A stretch of DNA of 64,000 bases from Rothia aerolata (GTDB lineage: Bacteria; Actinomycetota; Actinomycetes; Actinomycetales; Micrococcaceae), in contig NZ_BMDC01000002.1 in the NCBI RefSeq assembly GCF_014635585.1, forward strand, positions 310,001 to 374,000, read 5' to 3'. The notes beneath the pieces are model-generated. The model was not told the DNA's origin, made no database searches, and saw only the letters and a program-made list of their open reading frames with translations. The translations under genes were made by a program, and so were the position numbers. Of this stretch, positions 43,180 through 52,442 are shown piece after piece (within the stretch, counting starts at the first letter, position 1; every line of letters starts with the position of its first letter).

Positions 43180-44463
43180 ATGGCAGAGAAGAAGCAAACC
43201 GGCCCCAAGACCGGCCTGAGCCGTCGCGCCGCCCTGGGCTCAGCGGCGTCCCTGGTTGCGGTGGCAGGAGCCGCCAGCGCCGGCTACGCCTGGGGCGCCC
43301 ACAGTGAAGAGGGCGAGCAGCAAAACGCCAGCGACTCCTACGACTTTCACGGCGACCACCAGACCGGTATCGAGACCCCGGCCCAGGACCGCATGCACTT
43401 CGCCTCGCTCAATGTGAAGGTCAAAGACCGTGATGAGCTTCAGGAACTCTTCGAAGACTGGACGACGGCGGCGCGGCAGCTCATGGCCGGCCAGCCGGTG
43501 GGTCGCGAGAAGCCCTACCAGGCACCGCCAGACGACACCGGCGAGGCAATGGATCTCTCGGCGGCCCACCTGACCCTGACCTTCGGGCTGGGGCGCTCGC
43601 TCTTTGTCGATGCTGACGGCAATGATCGGCTCGGGCTAAAGGATAAGATGCCGCCTGCCCTGATTGAGATTCCCAAGATGAGCGGGGACATGCTGGAGGA
43701 AAACCGCAGCGGGGGAGACCTCTGCATTCAGGCCTGTGCCGATGACCCGCAGGTAGCGGTGCACGCGGTGAGAAACCTGGTGCGCATTGCCCGCGGCCGG
43801 GCAGTGATTGCCTGGAGCCAGTTGGGCTTTGGCCGCACGTCATCCACCTCGACCTCCCAAGTGACCCCGCGCAACCTCTTCGGTTTTAAAGACGGCACCG
43901 CCAACCTGAAAACCGAGGACCCTGAGCTTCTGGACCAGCACGTGTGGGCGTCGTCCTCAAATTCAGAGGGCAGCCCCGACTGGATGACCGGCGGCAGCTA
44001 CTGCGCTACCCGCCGTATTGCCATGATGATTGAGCCCTGGGACAGGGCGCCCCTGCAGGAGCAGGAGGAGATTGTGGGCCGCACCAAGAAAGAGGGGGCG
44101 CCCCTGTCTGGTGGCGGCGAATTTGATGAGCCGGATTTCTCCATGCAGGGTAAAACGGGGCCGATTATTCCCGCCGACTCGCACGTGAGGCTCATGCACC
44201 CCGACCAAAATAAGGGGGTGCAGATGCTGCGCCGCGGCTATAACTACACCGACGGTACCGACGGTCTGGGGCACCTGGATGCCGGTCTCTTCTTCATTGC
44301 CTACGTCTGCGACCCCCGCACCCACTTTGTGCCGCTGTTACAGACCATGATGAAATCTGACGCTATGAGCGAGTACCTGCGCCACACAGGCAGCGCCCTC
44401 TTTGCGGTGCCGCCCGGAGTGAAAGACGAGAATGACTTTCTCGCTTCGGGACTCTTCGCCTGA
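43180..44463 (+). CDS. efeB: Deferrochelatase/Dyp-type peroxidase EfeB
   Basis: EfeB is a haem enzyme exported folded by the Tat system, acting with EfeO and EfeU in iron uptake from ferrous iron or haem. The Tat motif is SRRAAL (14-19), followed by an alanine-rich hydrophobic stretch. The Dyp signature G-x-x-D-G is GFKDG (235-239), and R-R-G-Y-N-Y follows in the C-terminal half. The 427-residue length is normal. It is the last gene of the operon; a long hairpin follows. Confidence 0.95.
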   Translation: MAEKKQTGPKTGLSRRAALGSAASLVAVAGAASAGYAWGAHSEEGEQQNASDSYDFHGDHQTGIETPAQDRMHFASLNVKVKDRDELQELFEDWTTAARQLMAGQPVGREKPYQAPPDDTGEAMDLSAAHLTLTFGLGRSLFVDADGNDRLGLKDKMPPALIEIPKMSGDMLEENRSGGDLCIQACADDPQVAVHAVRNLVRIARGRAVIAWSQLGFGRTSSTSTSQVTPRNLFGFKDGTANLKTEDPELLDQHVWASSSNSEGSPDWMTGGSYCATRRIAMMIEPWDRAPLQEQEEIVGRTKKEGAPLSGGGEFDEPDFSMQGKTGPIIPADSHVRLMHPDQNKGVQMLRRGYNYTDGTDGLGHLDAGLFFIAYVCDPRTHFVPLLQTMMKSDAMSEYLRHTGSALFAVPPGVKDENDFLASGLFA

Positions 44464-44475
44464 TATATAACCGCC

Positions 44476-44528
44476 AGGGGCACTGTTCGGCCAAAAAATT
44501 TAGCGATTTTGGGCCAAAGAGTGCCCCT
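44476..44528 (+). terminator. Hairpin after efeB
   Basis: The nine-base arms aggggcact and agtgcccct (44476-44484, 44520-44528) pair perfectly, with a second inner pair ggcc/ggcc, around an A/T-rich loop. It ends the iron operon. Confidence 0.65.
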
Positions 44529-44589
44529 GAACGTCTTAAACCTGAAAGAATGCTGGGTGACCCCCTTAATATCAACCGAGGAGCTATCA

Positions 44590-45123
44590 ATGTCGATTCC
44601 TTCCTACAACCCCGACCACGGTGACAACTATTCTCAGGTTCCCAACGACACCCAGGCGATTTCGATGGGCCAGCAGCTTCAGAAAAACCTGAAGAACCAT
44701 CCCTCTATCAAGAAGCTACACGGGGTGATGTGGGCGTCTGCGGCAGCCTATACACTCAGCTACGTGGCCAATATGTTCACTGACCAGGACGTCACAGCCG
44801 ACCTTGATGCTCAGACGAACGGCCTCTTTACCGCCTCTACCGTTATTGTCAGCATCATCCTGATTGTGGTGGGCCTGGGCCTTTACTTCCTGGTCTACTC
44901 CCTCATTAATAAGGGCAGCAACGCCGGCCGAATTACCGGTACCGTTTTTGCAGCCCTGTCGGTGGCCTTTGGCCTCTTTGGAGCCCTGGGACTCTTCATG
45001 GGAGATGTGATTGAGCCTCTGCTCAGCCTCATTTGGGGCGTGCTGGGTATCGTGTGGCTGGTCTTTGCCTGGAAGAAAGATGTGACCGCGGCTCTGACTC
45101 CCCGCTACCCCTCCATGCACTAA
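44590..45123 (+). CDS. Membrane protein of unknown function (paralogue of the next gene)
   Basis: A 177-residue protein with a hydrophilic N-terminus (about 1-45) and four membrane segments (about 48-65, 80-105, 118-140, 148-165). The segment SNAGRITGTVFAALSVAFGL resembles SNTGRMIGMVFALVGIIMGI in the next gene, so the two are related. ATG at 44590 has GAGGAG upstream. I recognise no functional motif. Confidence 0.75.
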   Translation: MSIPSYNPDHGDNYSQVPNDTQAISMGQQLQKNLKNHPSIKKLHGVMWASAAAYTLSYVANMFTDQDVTADLDAQTNGLFTASTVIVSIILIVVGLGLYFLVYSLINKGSNAGRITGTVFAALSVAFGLFGALGLFMGDVIEPLLSLIWGVLGIVWLVFAWKKDVTAALTPRYPSMH

Positions 45124-45166
45124 ACTGGTAAGCAATACTCCAAATTAGCGACCAGAGGAGACAGCA

Positions 45167-45742
45167 ATGGCCAAGAAGCAGGAACTGCTAGAGAAAAGCG
45201 GCTATGGAACCAGCACCGGCTACGGTGCCTACAACACCTACGGCGGTGAAAGCTACGAGGCTCACCAGCAGGAGAAGGCCCACCCTTTTGCCACCTCCGC
45301 TGGCTATGCCTACAGCCCCGAGCAGCTCAAGCCCAATCAGGCTATTCAAAAGTCTCAGGTGGTGCTGGCCGCTTCTGCCCTCTTCTTTCTTCTGGCGCTG
45401 GCGCTGAGCTTTACCGCCAACGTGCAAACCGCCCAGGAGTTTGGCCACTTTGAGCCCGGCGCTGCGGTCTCGGCCGGAATCTGCTCGGGTCTGGTGGCCC
45501 TGCTTCTCTACGGCACGGTGGGCTACCTGATGGGCAAGCGCTCCAACACTGGCCGCATGATCGGGATGGTTTTTGCCCTGGTGGGAATCATCATGGGTAT
45601 TGTTAGCGCCATTGTCTGCCTGGTGAATGGCGGTACTCTTTTGCTGATTGCTGCCGTCTGCTACCTGCTGGTGGTTCTTTTGAACGTCGTGTGGCTGGTG
45701 CAGACTAATAAGCCGGCCCTTTACAACGGTCTGCGTAAGTAG
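45167..45742 (+). CDS. Membrane protein of unknown function (paralogue of the preceding gene)
   Basis: A 191-residue protein. The N-terminal 60 residues are hydrophilic and rich in tyrosine and glycine (G-Y-G-T-S-T-G-Y-G-A-Y); four membrane segments follow. It shares the S-N-x-G-R-x-x-G-x-V-F-A motif with the gene just upstream, 43 bases away. ATG at 45167 has GAGGAG upstream. The Tyr/Gly-rich tail could be an interaction region; no function is known to me. Confidence 0.75.
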   Translation: MAKKQELLEKSGYGTSTGYGAYNTYGGESYEAHQQEKAHPFATSAGYAYSPEQLKPNQAIQKSQVVLAASALFFLLALALSFTANVQTAQEFGHFEPGAAVSAGICSGLVALLLYGTVGYLMGKRSNTGRMIGMVFALVGIIMGIVSAIVCLVNGGTLLLIAAVCYLLVVLLNVVWLVQTNKPALYNGLRK

Positions 45743-45767
45743 GTCGCAGAGGGTTTAGGTTATATCT

Positions 45768-45821
45768 AGGACGCCGCCGCCCCACCGGAACCCGCGAGGT
45801 TCAGTGGGGCGGCGGCGTCCT
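45768..45821 (+). terminator. Very strong 18-bp hairpin
   Basis: The 18-base arms 45768-45785 (aggacgccgccgccccac) and 45804-45821 pair perfectly around an 18-base loop. No T tract follows. It separates the two membrane-protein genes from the next small gene, and its ggacgccgcc arm matches that of the rplT terminator. Confidence 0.75.
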
Positions 45822-45835
45822 GATAGGTTAAAAGC

Positions 45836-46069
45836 ATGAGCGAAAACCAGCAGGCTATTCCCAGCGAACTTGAGCAGCAGATTCAGATGGTGACCAACCA
45901 TGCCATCAACTCGGTGGTGGAGAAGGCGCAGGGCAAAGACAAGAAGCAGATTTTTGAAGAGCTGAAGACGGCCCTGAATAAGGTGGGCGTGCAGCCGGCC
46001 GATGAGTCAGTGAGAAAGCTGGCGCGCCAGATCTGGCGAGACCTGAACCCGGATAAGCTGAAGAAGTAA
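45836..46069 (+). CDS. Small protein of unknown function
   Basis: A 77-residue soluble protein, probably all-helical (S-E-L-E-Q-Q-I-Q-M-V-T-N-H-A-I-N-S-V-V-E; I-F-E-E-L-K-T-A-L-N-K-V-G). It has no membrane segment or known motif. ATG at 45836 lies only 14 bases after a strong hairpin and has no good ribosome site, so a leaderless transcript starting near the ATG is possible. Codon use resembles that of the host, which supports a real gene. Confidence 0.65.
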   Translation: MSENQQAIPSELEQQIQMVTNHAINSVVEKAQGKDKKQIFEELKTALNKVGVQPADESVRKLARQIWRDLNPDKLKK

Positions 46070-46205
46070 GAGCTTCTCAGAACCTCACACCCGTAAAAAT
46101 CGCGTTGAACCCGGTGAGCCACTAGACTGGTGGGTGACTATCAAGGGGTTTACTGTGCCCGCGGCGCGGTGCCCGCACGAGACGACGTCAAGAGATGAGT
46201 AATCC

Positions 46206-47333
46206 ATGAGCGAATCTTTGCCTGAAGAAGCAAAGGCTCCAGAATCGTACAGAGTTCTGGCGAACATTAAAGACATTCTTGAGGCCGACCCCGCCGGTGG
46301 CCTGGAGACCGTAAAGAAGGCATTTGCTGATGAATTTGACCGTGCTCAGAAGGCGATTGAGCAGGAGTCAGATGATTTTGATCAGCTGAAGGCTACCCGC
46401 CTGGCATTCCTGGGGGATAAGGGTGCTTTTACCCTGGCCAACAAGCAGATGAAGTCTTTGAGCAAGGAGCACAAGGCTGAGGTCGGCAAGCTCATGGGCC
46501 AGGCCCGCGGTCGCCTGACCAAGGCTCTGGAGGCGAAGAACGCTCAGCTTGAAGAGGAGCGCGATACACGAATTCTCATTGAAGAGGCGGTAGATGTTAC
46601 TGCTGCCTCTCCTCGCCGTGGCCTGGGCGGCCGTCACCCGCTGAATATTTTGCAGGATAAGCTCACCGATATTTTTGTGGGCATGGGTTGGGAAGTTGCC
46701 GACGGCCCCGAGGTTGAATCGGAGTGGTTCAACTTTGACTCGCTGAACTTCAAGCCTGACCACCCGGCGCGTGAGCTGCAGGATACTTTCTTCGTTGAAC
46801 CTGCTAGCGCCCACCTGCTGATGCGTACCCACACCTCGCCGGTGCAGATGCGCTCGCTGCTTTCTCGTGAGCTGCCGGTGTACGTGGTCTGCCCCGGCCA
46901 GGTCTACCGTACCGATGAGCTTGATGCTACCCATACCCCGGTCTTCCACCAGATTGAGGGCCTGGCGGTGGATAAGAACCTGACCATGGCTGATTTGAAG
47001 GGCACCCTGGAGCACATGGCGCGCGAGATGTTTGGCCCCGAGGCTAAGATTCGCCTGCGTCCCAACTACTTCCCCTTCACCGAGCCCTCTGCCGAGCTGG
47101 ACCTCTGGCACCCCGGTGCCAAGGGTGGCCCCGCCTGGATTGAGTGGGGTGGCTGCGGCATGGTCAACCCCAATGTGTTGCGGGCAGCCGGTATCGACCC
47201 CGAAGTTTACTCGGGTTTCGCCTTTGGTATGGGCCTGGAACGCACCCTCATGTTCCGTAACGGTGTAGCAGACATGCACGACATGATTGAGGGCGATATC
47301 CGCTTCAGCCAGCAGTTCGGAATGGAGATCTAA
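46206..47333 (+). CDS. pheS: Phenylalanine-tRNA ligase, alpha subunit
   Basis: The catalytic subunit of the alpha2-beta2 enzyme that charges tRNA-Phe. The 375-residue product has the N-terminal coiled-coil that grips tRNA (about 30-115) and class II motifs: motif 2 around [20 protein letters not shown] and motif 3 in [14 protein letters not shown]. pheT follows after two bases. No T-box or leader peptide was seen in the 136 bases upstream. Confidence 0.97.
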   Translation: MSESLPEEAKAPESYRVLANIKDILEADPAGGLETVKKAFADEFDRAQKAIEQESDDFDQLKATRLAFLGDKGAFTLANKQMKSLSKEHKAEVGKLMGQARGRLTKALEAKNAQLEEERDTRILIEEAVDVTAASPRRGLGGRHPLNILQDKLTDIFVGMGWEVADGPEVESEWFNFDSLNFKPDHPARELQDTFFVEPASAHLLMRTHTSPVQMRSLLSRELPVYVVCPGQVYRTDELDATHTPVFHQIEGLAVDKNLTMADLKGTLEHMAREMFGPEAKIRLRPNYFPFTEPSAELDLWHPGAKGGPAWIEWGGCGMVNPNVLRAAGIDPEVYSGFAFGMGLERTLMFRNGVADMHDMIEGDIRFSQQFGMEI

Positions 47334-47335
47334 GA

Positions 47336-49888
47336 ATGCGTATCCCACTTTCTTGGTTGCGTGAATACGCACCGGTACCGGCAGACGCGACTGCCGAAGA
47401 TGTGATGGCCACCCTGGTGAAGGTTGGCCTGGAAGAAGAAGATGTTCACCGCCCCACCGACGAGCTCTCGGGCCCCATTGTGGTGGGCCAGGTGCTGACC
47501 CGTGAAGAGGAGACCCACTCCAACGGCAAGACCGTGAACTGGTGCTCGGTGCGGGTTGTACCCGAGGGCCAGAAGCAGACCCTAACCGGTAAGGGTATTG
47601 AAGAGGATGGCGTGCAGGGAATTATCTGCGGCGCCCACAACTTCGAGGTGGGCGACAAGGTGGTAGTGACCCTACCCGGCGCCGTCCTGCCCGGTAACTT
47701 CCAGATTTCTGCGCGCAAGACCTACGGCCATAAGTCAGCGGGTATGCTGGCTTCTGCCAAGGAGCTGGGCCTGGGCGATGACCACAACGGCATTATTGTG
47801 CTCTCTGACCTGGGGCTTGACCCTGAGATTGGCACCGATGCCCTGGAGGTGCTGGGTCTCTACGACGAGGCTGCGGAAGTCAACGTAACCCCCGATCGTG
47901 GTTACGCTTTCTCTCTTCGCGGTATTGCCCGCGAGTACTGCCACGCCACCGGCACCGACTTTGACGACTTTGTGCTGAAGCTGGCAGAGCGCACCCCGGC
48001 GGCTAATAACTCTGGTCTCTCGGTGGAGCTGACCGACGATGCCCCCATTCACGGCAAGCCCGGTGCCACCCGCTTTGTGGTGCGCTCGGTCTCCGGCGTG
48101 AACTCTGCGGCACCGACCCCGGTGTGGATGGCATCCCGCCTGCGCCTGGCAGGGCTCCGCTCGATCTCCCTGCCGGTGGACATTTCTAACTACGTGATGC
48201 TGGAAACCGGCCAGCCCCTGCACTTCTACGATGCCGATAAGCTGGACGGCGGCCTGACGGTTCGCCGCGCACAGGCGGGGGAGAAGCTGACCACCCTGGA
48301 CGAGAAGGAGCGCAGCCTTCACGTTGAAGATCTGCTGATCTGCGATAACTCGGGTCCTATCGGCCTGGCCGGCGTAATGGGCGGTGCCTCCACCGAGTGC
48401 TCGACCGAAACTAGCCGGGTGATGATTGAGGCCGCCCGCTTCGACGAGGTATCGGTTGCCCGCACCTCCCGCCGTCATAAGCTCTCATCCGATGCCTCCA
48501 AGCGGTTTGAGCGCGGCGTCGACCCCCAGCTTCAGGCAGCGGCCGCCCAGCGCGCGGTAGACCTGCTGGTGGAGCTGGGCGGCGGTTCCGCTGATGAGGG
48601 CGTGACCGACGTCAATAACACCGTGGCAGCCGAGCCAATTGAGCTCCCTGCTGGCTACACCGCCGGCCGAATCGGCGTGGACTACAGCGAAGAGCAGATT
48701 GTCTCCCTGCTTGAGGCAATTGGCGCCACCGTTGAAACCGGCTCCGAGGGATTCACCGTCACCGCGCCGTCCTGGCGAACTGACCTAGCCAACAAGGAAG
48801 ACCTGACCGAAGAGGTCGCGCGTCTCGACGGCTACGATAAGATTCCCTCCACTCTGCCTGTGGCGCCTCCCGGCCGCGGCTATACCGCCGAGCAGGTGGC
48901 TCGCCGGGCAGCCCTGAATGCTCTGGCTGCGGCGGGAATGACAGAGGTCTTTGCCTACCCCTTTGTTTCCGAAGAAGACAATAACCTCTGGGCAGCAGCG
49001 ACCGAGGGCGAGAAGCTGGCTTCGGTTAAGCTGACCAACCCCATCTCTGAGGCGGAGGGCTGGTTGCGCCGCTCCCTGCTGCCCGGTCTGGTGGGCGTTC
49101 TCAAGCGTAACCTCTCCCGCGGTTTTAAGAACCTAGCTATCTATGAGCAGGGTCATGTCTTTATTCCCGGCAAGCAGCTGGGTTCTAAGGAAATCCCCGG
49201 CCTGGGTGTTCGCCCCTCAGACGAGGTTCTGGCCGATCTCAACGCCGGTATTCCAGACCAGCCCCGCCTGATTGCGGGTCTGTTTGCGGGCAAGGAACAC
49301 GAGGATATGCCCGGGGCTACCGCCCGCGCCTACGACTGGCGTGATGCGCTGGACGCCTCCCGTCTGGTGGCAGATTCTACCGGCATTGACCTGGGTGTTG
49401 CCCAGGGCCAGCACCAGGCCTTCCACCCCGGTCGCACCGCTGCCCTGCTGGCAAGCGATGGCACCGTGATCGGTTATGCCGGTGAACTGCATCCCAAGCT
49501 GCTGAAGAGCCTGGATCTGCCCGAGCGCACCTGTGCTTTCGAGCTGAACTTCACCGCCCTGCTGGAAGACGCAAGCGGCCCTGTTGGGGCCTACGGTATC
49601 TACGGCTACCCCGCCACCAACCAGGACGTCGCGCTGATTGTGGACGCCGCCGTTCCGGCTTCTGAGATTGCCGACGCTCTGGCGGAGGGCGCGGGGGAGC
49701 TTTTGGAAGACATTCGGGTCTTTGACGACTACCGGGGCACCGGTATCGAAGAGGGCAAGAAGTCTGTGGCCTTTGCCCTGCGCTTCCGCGCCAATGACCG
49801 CACCCTGACCGCCGAAGAAGCCTCTGAGTCGCGTGAGGCAGCAGTTGCCCTAGCCGCAGAGCGGTTCGGCGCTGTCATGCGCGGCTAA
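47336..49888 (+). CDS. pheT: Phenylalanine-tRNA ligase, beta subunit
   Basis: The 850-residue partner of PheS. Domains in order: N-terminal tRNA-binding (EMAP/OB) domain at about 40-155, B3/B4 editing domain (about 215-380), B5 (about 430-500), the catalytic-like core, and the C-terminal ferredoxin-fold anticodon-binding domain (about 755-850: Y-P-A-T-N-Q-D-V-A-L ... F-D-D-Y-R-G). Length is slightly above the usual 790-830. A strong hairpin ends the operon. Confidence 0.97.
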   Translation: MRIPLSWLREYAPVPADATAEDVMATLVKVGLEEEDVHRPTDELSGPIVVGQVLTREEETHSNGKTVNWCSVRVVPEGQKQTLTGKGIEEDGVQGIICGAHNFEVGDKVVVTLPGAVLPGNFQISARKTYGHKSAGMLASAKELGLGDDHNGIIVLSDLGLDPEIGTDALEVLGLYDEAAEVNVTPDRGYAFSLRGIAREYCHATGTDFDDFVLKLAERTPAANNSGLSVELTDDAPIHGKPGATRFVVRSVSGVNSAAPTPVWMASRLRLAGLRSISLPVDISNYVMLETGQPLHFYDADKLDGGLTVRRAQAGEKLTTLDEKERSLHVEDLLICDNSGPIGLAGVMGGASTECSTETSRVMIEAARFDEVSVARTSRRHKLSSDASKRFERGVDPQLQAAAAQRAVDLLVELGGGSADEGVTDVNNTVAAEPIELPAGYTAGRIGVDYSEEQIVSLLEAIGATVETGSEGFTVTAPSWRTDLANKEDLTEEVARLDGYDKIPSTLPVAPPGRGYTAEQVARRAALNALAAAGMTEVFAYPFVSEEDNNLWAAATEGEKLASVKLTNPISEAEGWLRRSLLPGLVGVLKRNLSRGFKNLAIYEQGHVFIPGKQLGSKEIPGLGVRPSDEVLADLNAGIPDQPRLIAGLFAGKEHEDMPGATARAYDWRDALDASRLVADSTGIDLGVAQGQHQAFHPGRTAALLASDGTVIGYAGELHPKLLKSLDLPERTCAFELNFTALLEDASGPVGAYGIYGYPATNQDVALIVDAAVPASEIADALAEGAGELLEDIRVFDDYRGTGIEEGKKSVAFALRFRANDRTLTAEEASESREAAVALAAERFGAVMRG

Positions 49889-49941
49889 GTATAAGATCTG
49901 AGGTTTCCTCAATCTTCCCCGGTTTCGGGGAGAAAAGATTT

Positions 49942-49981
49942 AGATAGAGCGCGTAGAATGATGACCCTACGCGCTCTATCT
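49942..49981 (+). terminator. Terminator after pheT
   Basis: A perfect 15-bp stem (agatagagcgcgtag with ctacgcgctctatct) with a ten-base loop lies 54 bases after pheT. The following sequence (gtatcg) lacks a T tract. Confidence 0.7.
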
Positions 49982-50018
49982 GTATCGAAAGACTAACCAC
50001 CAACTTTGGGAGAGAACA

Positions 50019-50672
50019 GTGACTCAGGATTCAAGCCGGGAACCCAACGATGAGTTCTTTGAACTCGTTGACGAAGACGAAGAGCTGAACGAGCCCTCTG
50101 ATTCTCGCTCCCGCTGGCTCTCTGCTGGCCTGGTTTTGCTCTCTGTTCTTCTGGCGATTCTGCTCTGCGTGCTCGGTATTCGGGCGCTCAACGGCGCACG
50201 CGAAGACGAGGGTTTTGAAGATAAGACCTGGGTGATGAGCGGTCGCTTTGTTGATCTCACTCCTGACCTTCAGACCAAGTCCAACGTTGCTAAGTATTCG
50301 GGGTCTCTGCCCGCCGACCAGGCACTGAACGGGGTTACCTTCAAGTCGGATTTGGCCGATGCCAAGCAGGTCAACGGTGGCCAGATGGTGGAATTCCGCG
50401 GTTCTCAAACCGGTGAGACTCGCAACGATTTCCCCCAGGAGGTTGATGCCCTGCTGGCAGAAACCGGCGATCAGCAGGTTGAGGTGGTACGCACCGGTGA
50501 GCCCGGTTCAATCAACGAGGTCACCAGCGCCTCTGTACGCAATGCCAAGATTGGCGGCTGGGCCTCTCTGCTGGGTGCCGTGGTGGTTTTTGCTGCCGGT
50601 GTAACGGGCGCTGTGATGCTCAACCGCCGAGCTCGCAACGCCCACTACGATGACTTCGATTTCGAAGACTAA
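50019..50672 (+). CDS. Membrane protein of unknown function
   Basis: A 217-residue protein with an acidic N-terminus (1-30), one membrane segment (about 34-54), an outer domain of about 115 residues and a second membrane segment (about 173-198), ending in an acidic tail. The start is GTG at 50019 with GGGAGAG upstream. Two helices with a large loop give both termini inside the cell. I recognise no family. Confidence 0.75.
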   Translation: MTQDSSREPNDEFFELVDEDEELNEPSDSRSRWLSAGLVLLSVLLAILLCVLGIRALNGAREDEGFEDKTWVMSGRFVDLTPDLQTKSNVAKYSGSLPADQALNGVTFKSDLADAKQVNGGQMVEFRGSQTGETRNDFPQEVDALLAETGDQQVEVVRTGEPGSINEVTSASVRNAKIGGWASLLGAVVVFAAGVTGAVMLNRRARNAHYDDFDFED

Positions 50673-50680
50673 CTAACCGA

Positions 50681-52399
50681 CTAGGCCCAATTCTTTCGGG
50701 GAGAAGTGCCACCGATACCGGCGTTGAAGGTGTTGGTGGGGTCTAGCTCCTTGAAGTGATCCACCATCTCCTCCGGCATACGGTAGAGGCGACCGTAGTT
50801 GTGCTCAGCCGGGAGCTTGGCGCCGCGAGCCTCGAGAAGCTCCTGGATGTCATCGTGTAGCTTGTGTGGGTCCACGCCCTTCTTCGCCACGTAGTCCTGG
50901 TGCATCACATGGCAGAAGAAATGACCGTAGTAGGCAGCCACATCTAGCTGGTCCGCAATCTCAGCGGGCAGGGTCTCAAGCCAGTCCCAATCATCACGTC
51001 GCAGGGCAACGTCGATGGGAATGAGTTCGCCCAGTTTTTTGCGCTTGATACCTGCGTAGCGGGTGGCAGCACTGGCTGCACCAAAGCGGTTGAGGTTGGC
51101 GCTCTTCTCTTCATCAGCGGTGCAGACGAAGAAATCCCCCAGATTCTTCTCGCTGGCAAAGAACTCCTGGAGTAGGGCCTTACTCTGATCTCGCTGCTCG
51201 GCGCTGACCGTCAGAATGAGGTGGTGCTCGAAGCGGTTGCGGTAGTCCATAAGACGCTGGGGAATCTGAGCGGGTACCCGGTCAAAGATAAACTGCGACA
51301 CCGTATCTGCAAAGGTGGGGCCAATACCCGGTACTTTGCTAAAGACTCCGTTCGCCCAGGTCTTGAAAGCAAACATGCGGGTTTGGACGCCGGGGCTGAG
51401 GTACTTGAGGAAGACGAAGGTGTCCTTGCCGTACTTCTCCGCCAGATCAAAAGCGCTGCGCCCCATATATTCAGCGGCGATGGGTAGCGGCATATCGGCG
51501 CTCAAGAAGCGACGGCGAATCTCTTCTAGCGCGCGGGGTGTGTGGGTTCCGATATAGAAAGTGGTGGGGTTCTTCTCCAGCGGGAAGGTACGGGTTCGCA
51601 CCGCAAAAACCATGATTTTGCCTGCTGAGCCCGATGCTTCAAAGAGGTACTTGGGGTTGGAATTAAAACGGGCCGGGCTAGGCTCAATCTGGCGCAGGTG
51701 CTCGGCGTACTCGGTCTCCCGGCTGTCTTCTGGAGGGGCAGTGACATCGGCAGGTGACCAATCACCGCGTTGCAGGCGGTCAAGGGCCACCTCGGGATCA
51801 TCACCCAAGGAGATACCCAGATGGTTGACGAGCTCGAGCGAACCTTCCTCGTTCACCCGGGCATAAATTGCCTCGCGGGTGAAAGCCGGCCCCTTACGAA
51901 TCTGGCTGCCGCCAGAATTATTGGAGATACCACCGATCACGGATGCGCCAATGGAGGTCGAACCAATTACAGAATGCGGTTCACGCTGGTGCGGTGTGAG
52001 CGCATCGGTGAGCTGGATGAGCGTAGTACCGGCTAGGGAGATAGCTTCCTGCGCGTTGTTAATCAGGTGTACCTGATTAATGAGGTGGGTTGAAATCAGA
52101 ACAATCGGGCGGTCGTAGTCCTGAAAGCCTGGGCCCGAACCACCGGTCAGGCCGGTGTTTGAGGCCTGGGGAATCACTATAAAATCGTGGGAAAGGCAGA
52201 CCTGCAGAGCCTTCCATACTTCTACCAGGCTGGTGGGGCGTAGTACCGCAAAGAGTGCGCCGCCGCCAAAACGATAGCCCTTGCTAAAAGGGCGGGTAGC
52301 GTGTTCTGCGTGCAGTACCTTGTCTGCGCCCATGATGTCTTTAAACTCATGGAGAGCCTCCTGCTGGGAGGCGGTGAGGGTGGGCTGGGAAGAAGGCAT
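50681..52399 (-). CDS. dld: Quinone-dependent D-lactate dehydrogenase
   Basis: A peripheral membrane FAD enzyme that oxidises D-lactate to pyruvate and feeds electrons to quinone. The 572-residue product has the FAD-binding PCMH domain (V-I-P-Q-A-S-N-T-G-L-T-G-G-S-G-P), S-I-G-A-S-V-I-G-G-I-S-N-N-S-G-G, and the C-terminal membrane-binding and cap domains typical of E. coli Dld. The frame is open to 52435; the ATG at 52399 fits the family start better. The gene follows a quinone oxidoreductase gene on the same strand after 43 bases. Confidence 0.93.
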   Translation of the reverse strand: MPSSQPTLTASQQEALHEFKDIMGADKVLHAEHATRPFSKGYRFGGGALFAVLRPTSLVEVWKALQVCLSHDFIVIPQASNTGLTGGSGPGFQDYDRPIVLISTHLINQVHLINNAQEAISLAGTTLIQLTDALTPHQREPHSVIGSTSIGASVIGGISNNSGGSQIRKGPAFTREAIYARVNEEGSLELVNHLGISLGDDPEVALDRLQRGDWSPADVTAPPEDSRETEYAEHLRQIEPSPARFNSNPKYLFEASGSAGKIMVFAVRTRTFPLEKNPTTFYIGTHTPRALEEIRRRFLSADMPLPIAAEYMGRSAFDLAEKYGKDTFVFLKYLSPGVQTRMFAFKTWANGVFSKVPGIGPTFADTVSQFIFDRVPAQIPQRLMDYRNRFEHHLILTVSAEQRDQSKALLQEFFASEKNLGDFFVCTADEEKSANLNRFGAASAATRYAGIKRKKLGELIPIDVALRRDDWDWLETLPAEIADQLDVAAYYGHFFCHVMHQDYVAKKGVDPHKLHDDIQELLEARGAKLPAEHNYGRLYRMPEEMVDHFKELDPTNTFNAGIGGTSPRKNWA

Positions 52400-52442
52400 A
52401 TTCTTTCTCTCTATCGTGTTTTCAGAGGTTTGCAACCGGGAA

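Noticed and set aside
46070-46205. T-box or leader-peptide attenuator before pheS
   Set aside because: No T-box bulge sequence, no phenylalanine-rich short frame and no terminator were found in this gap.
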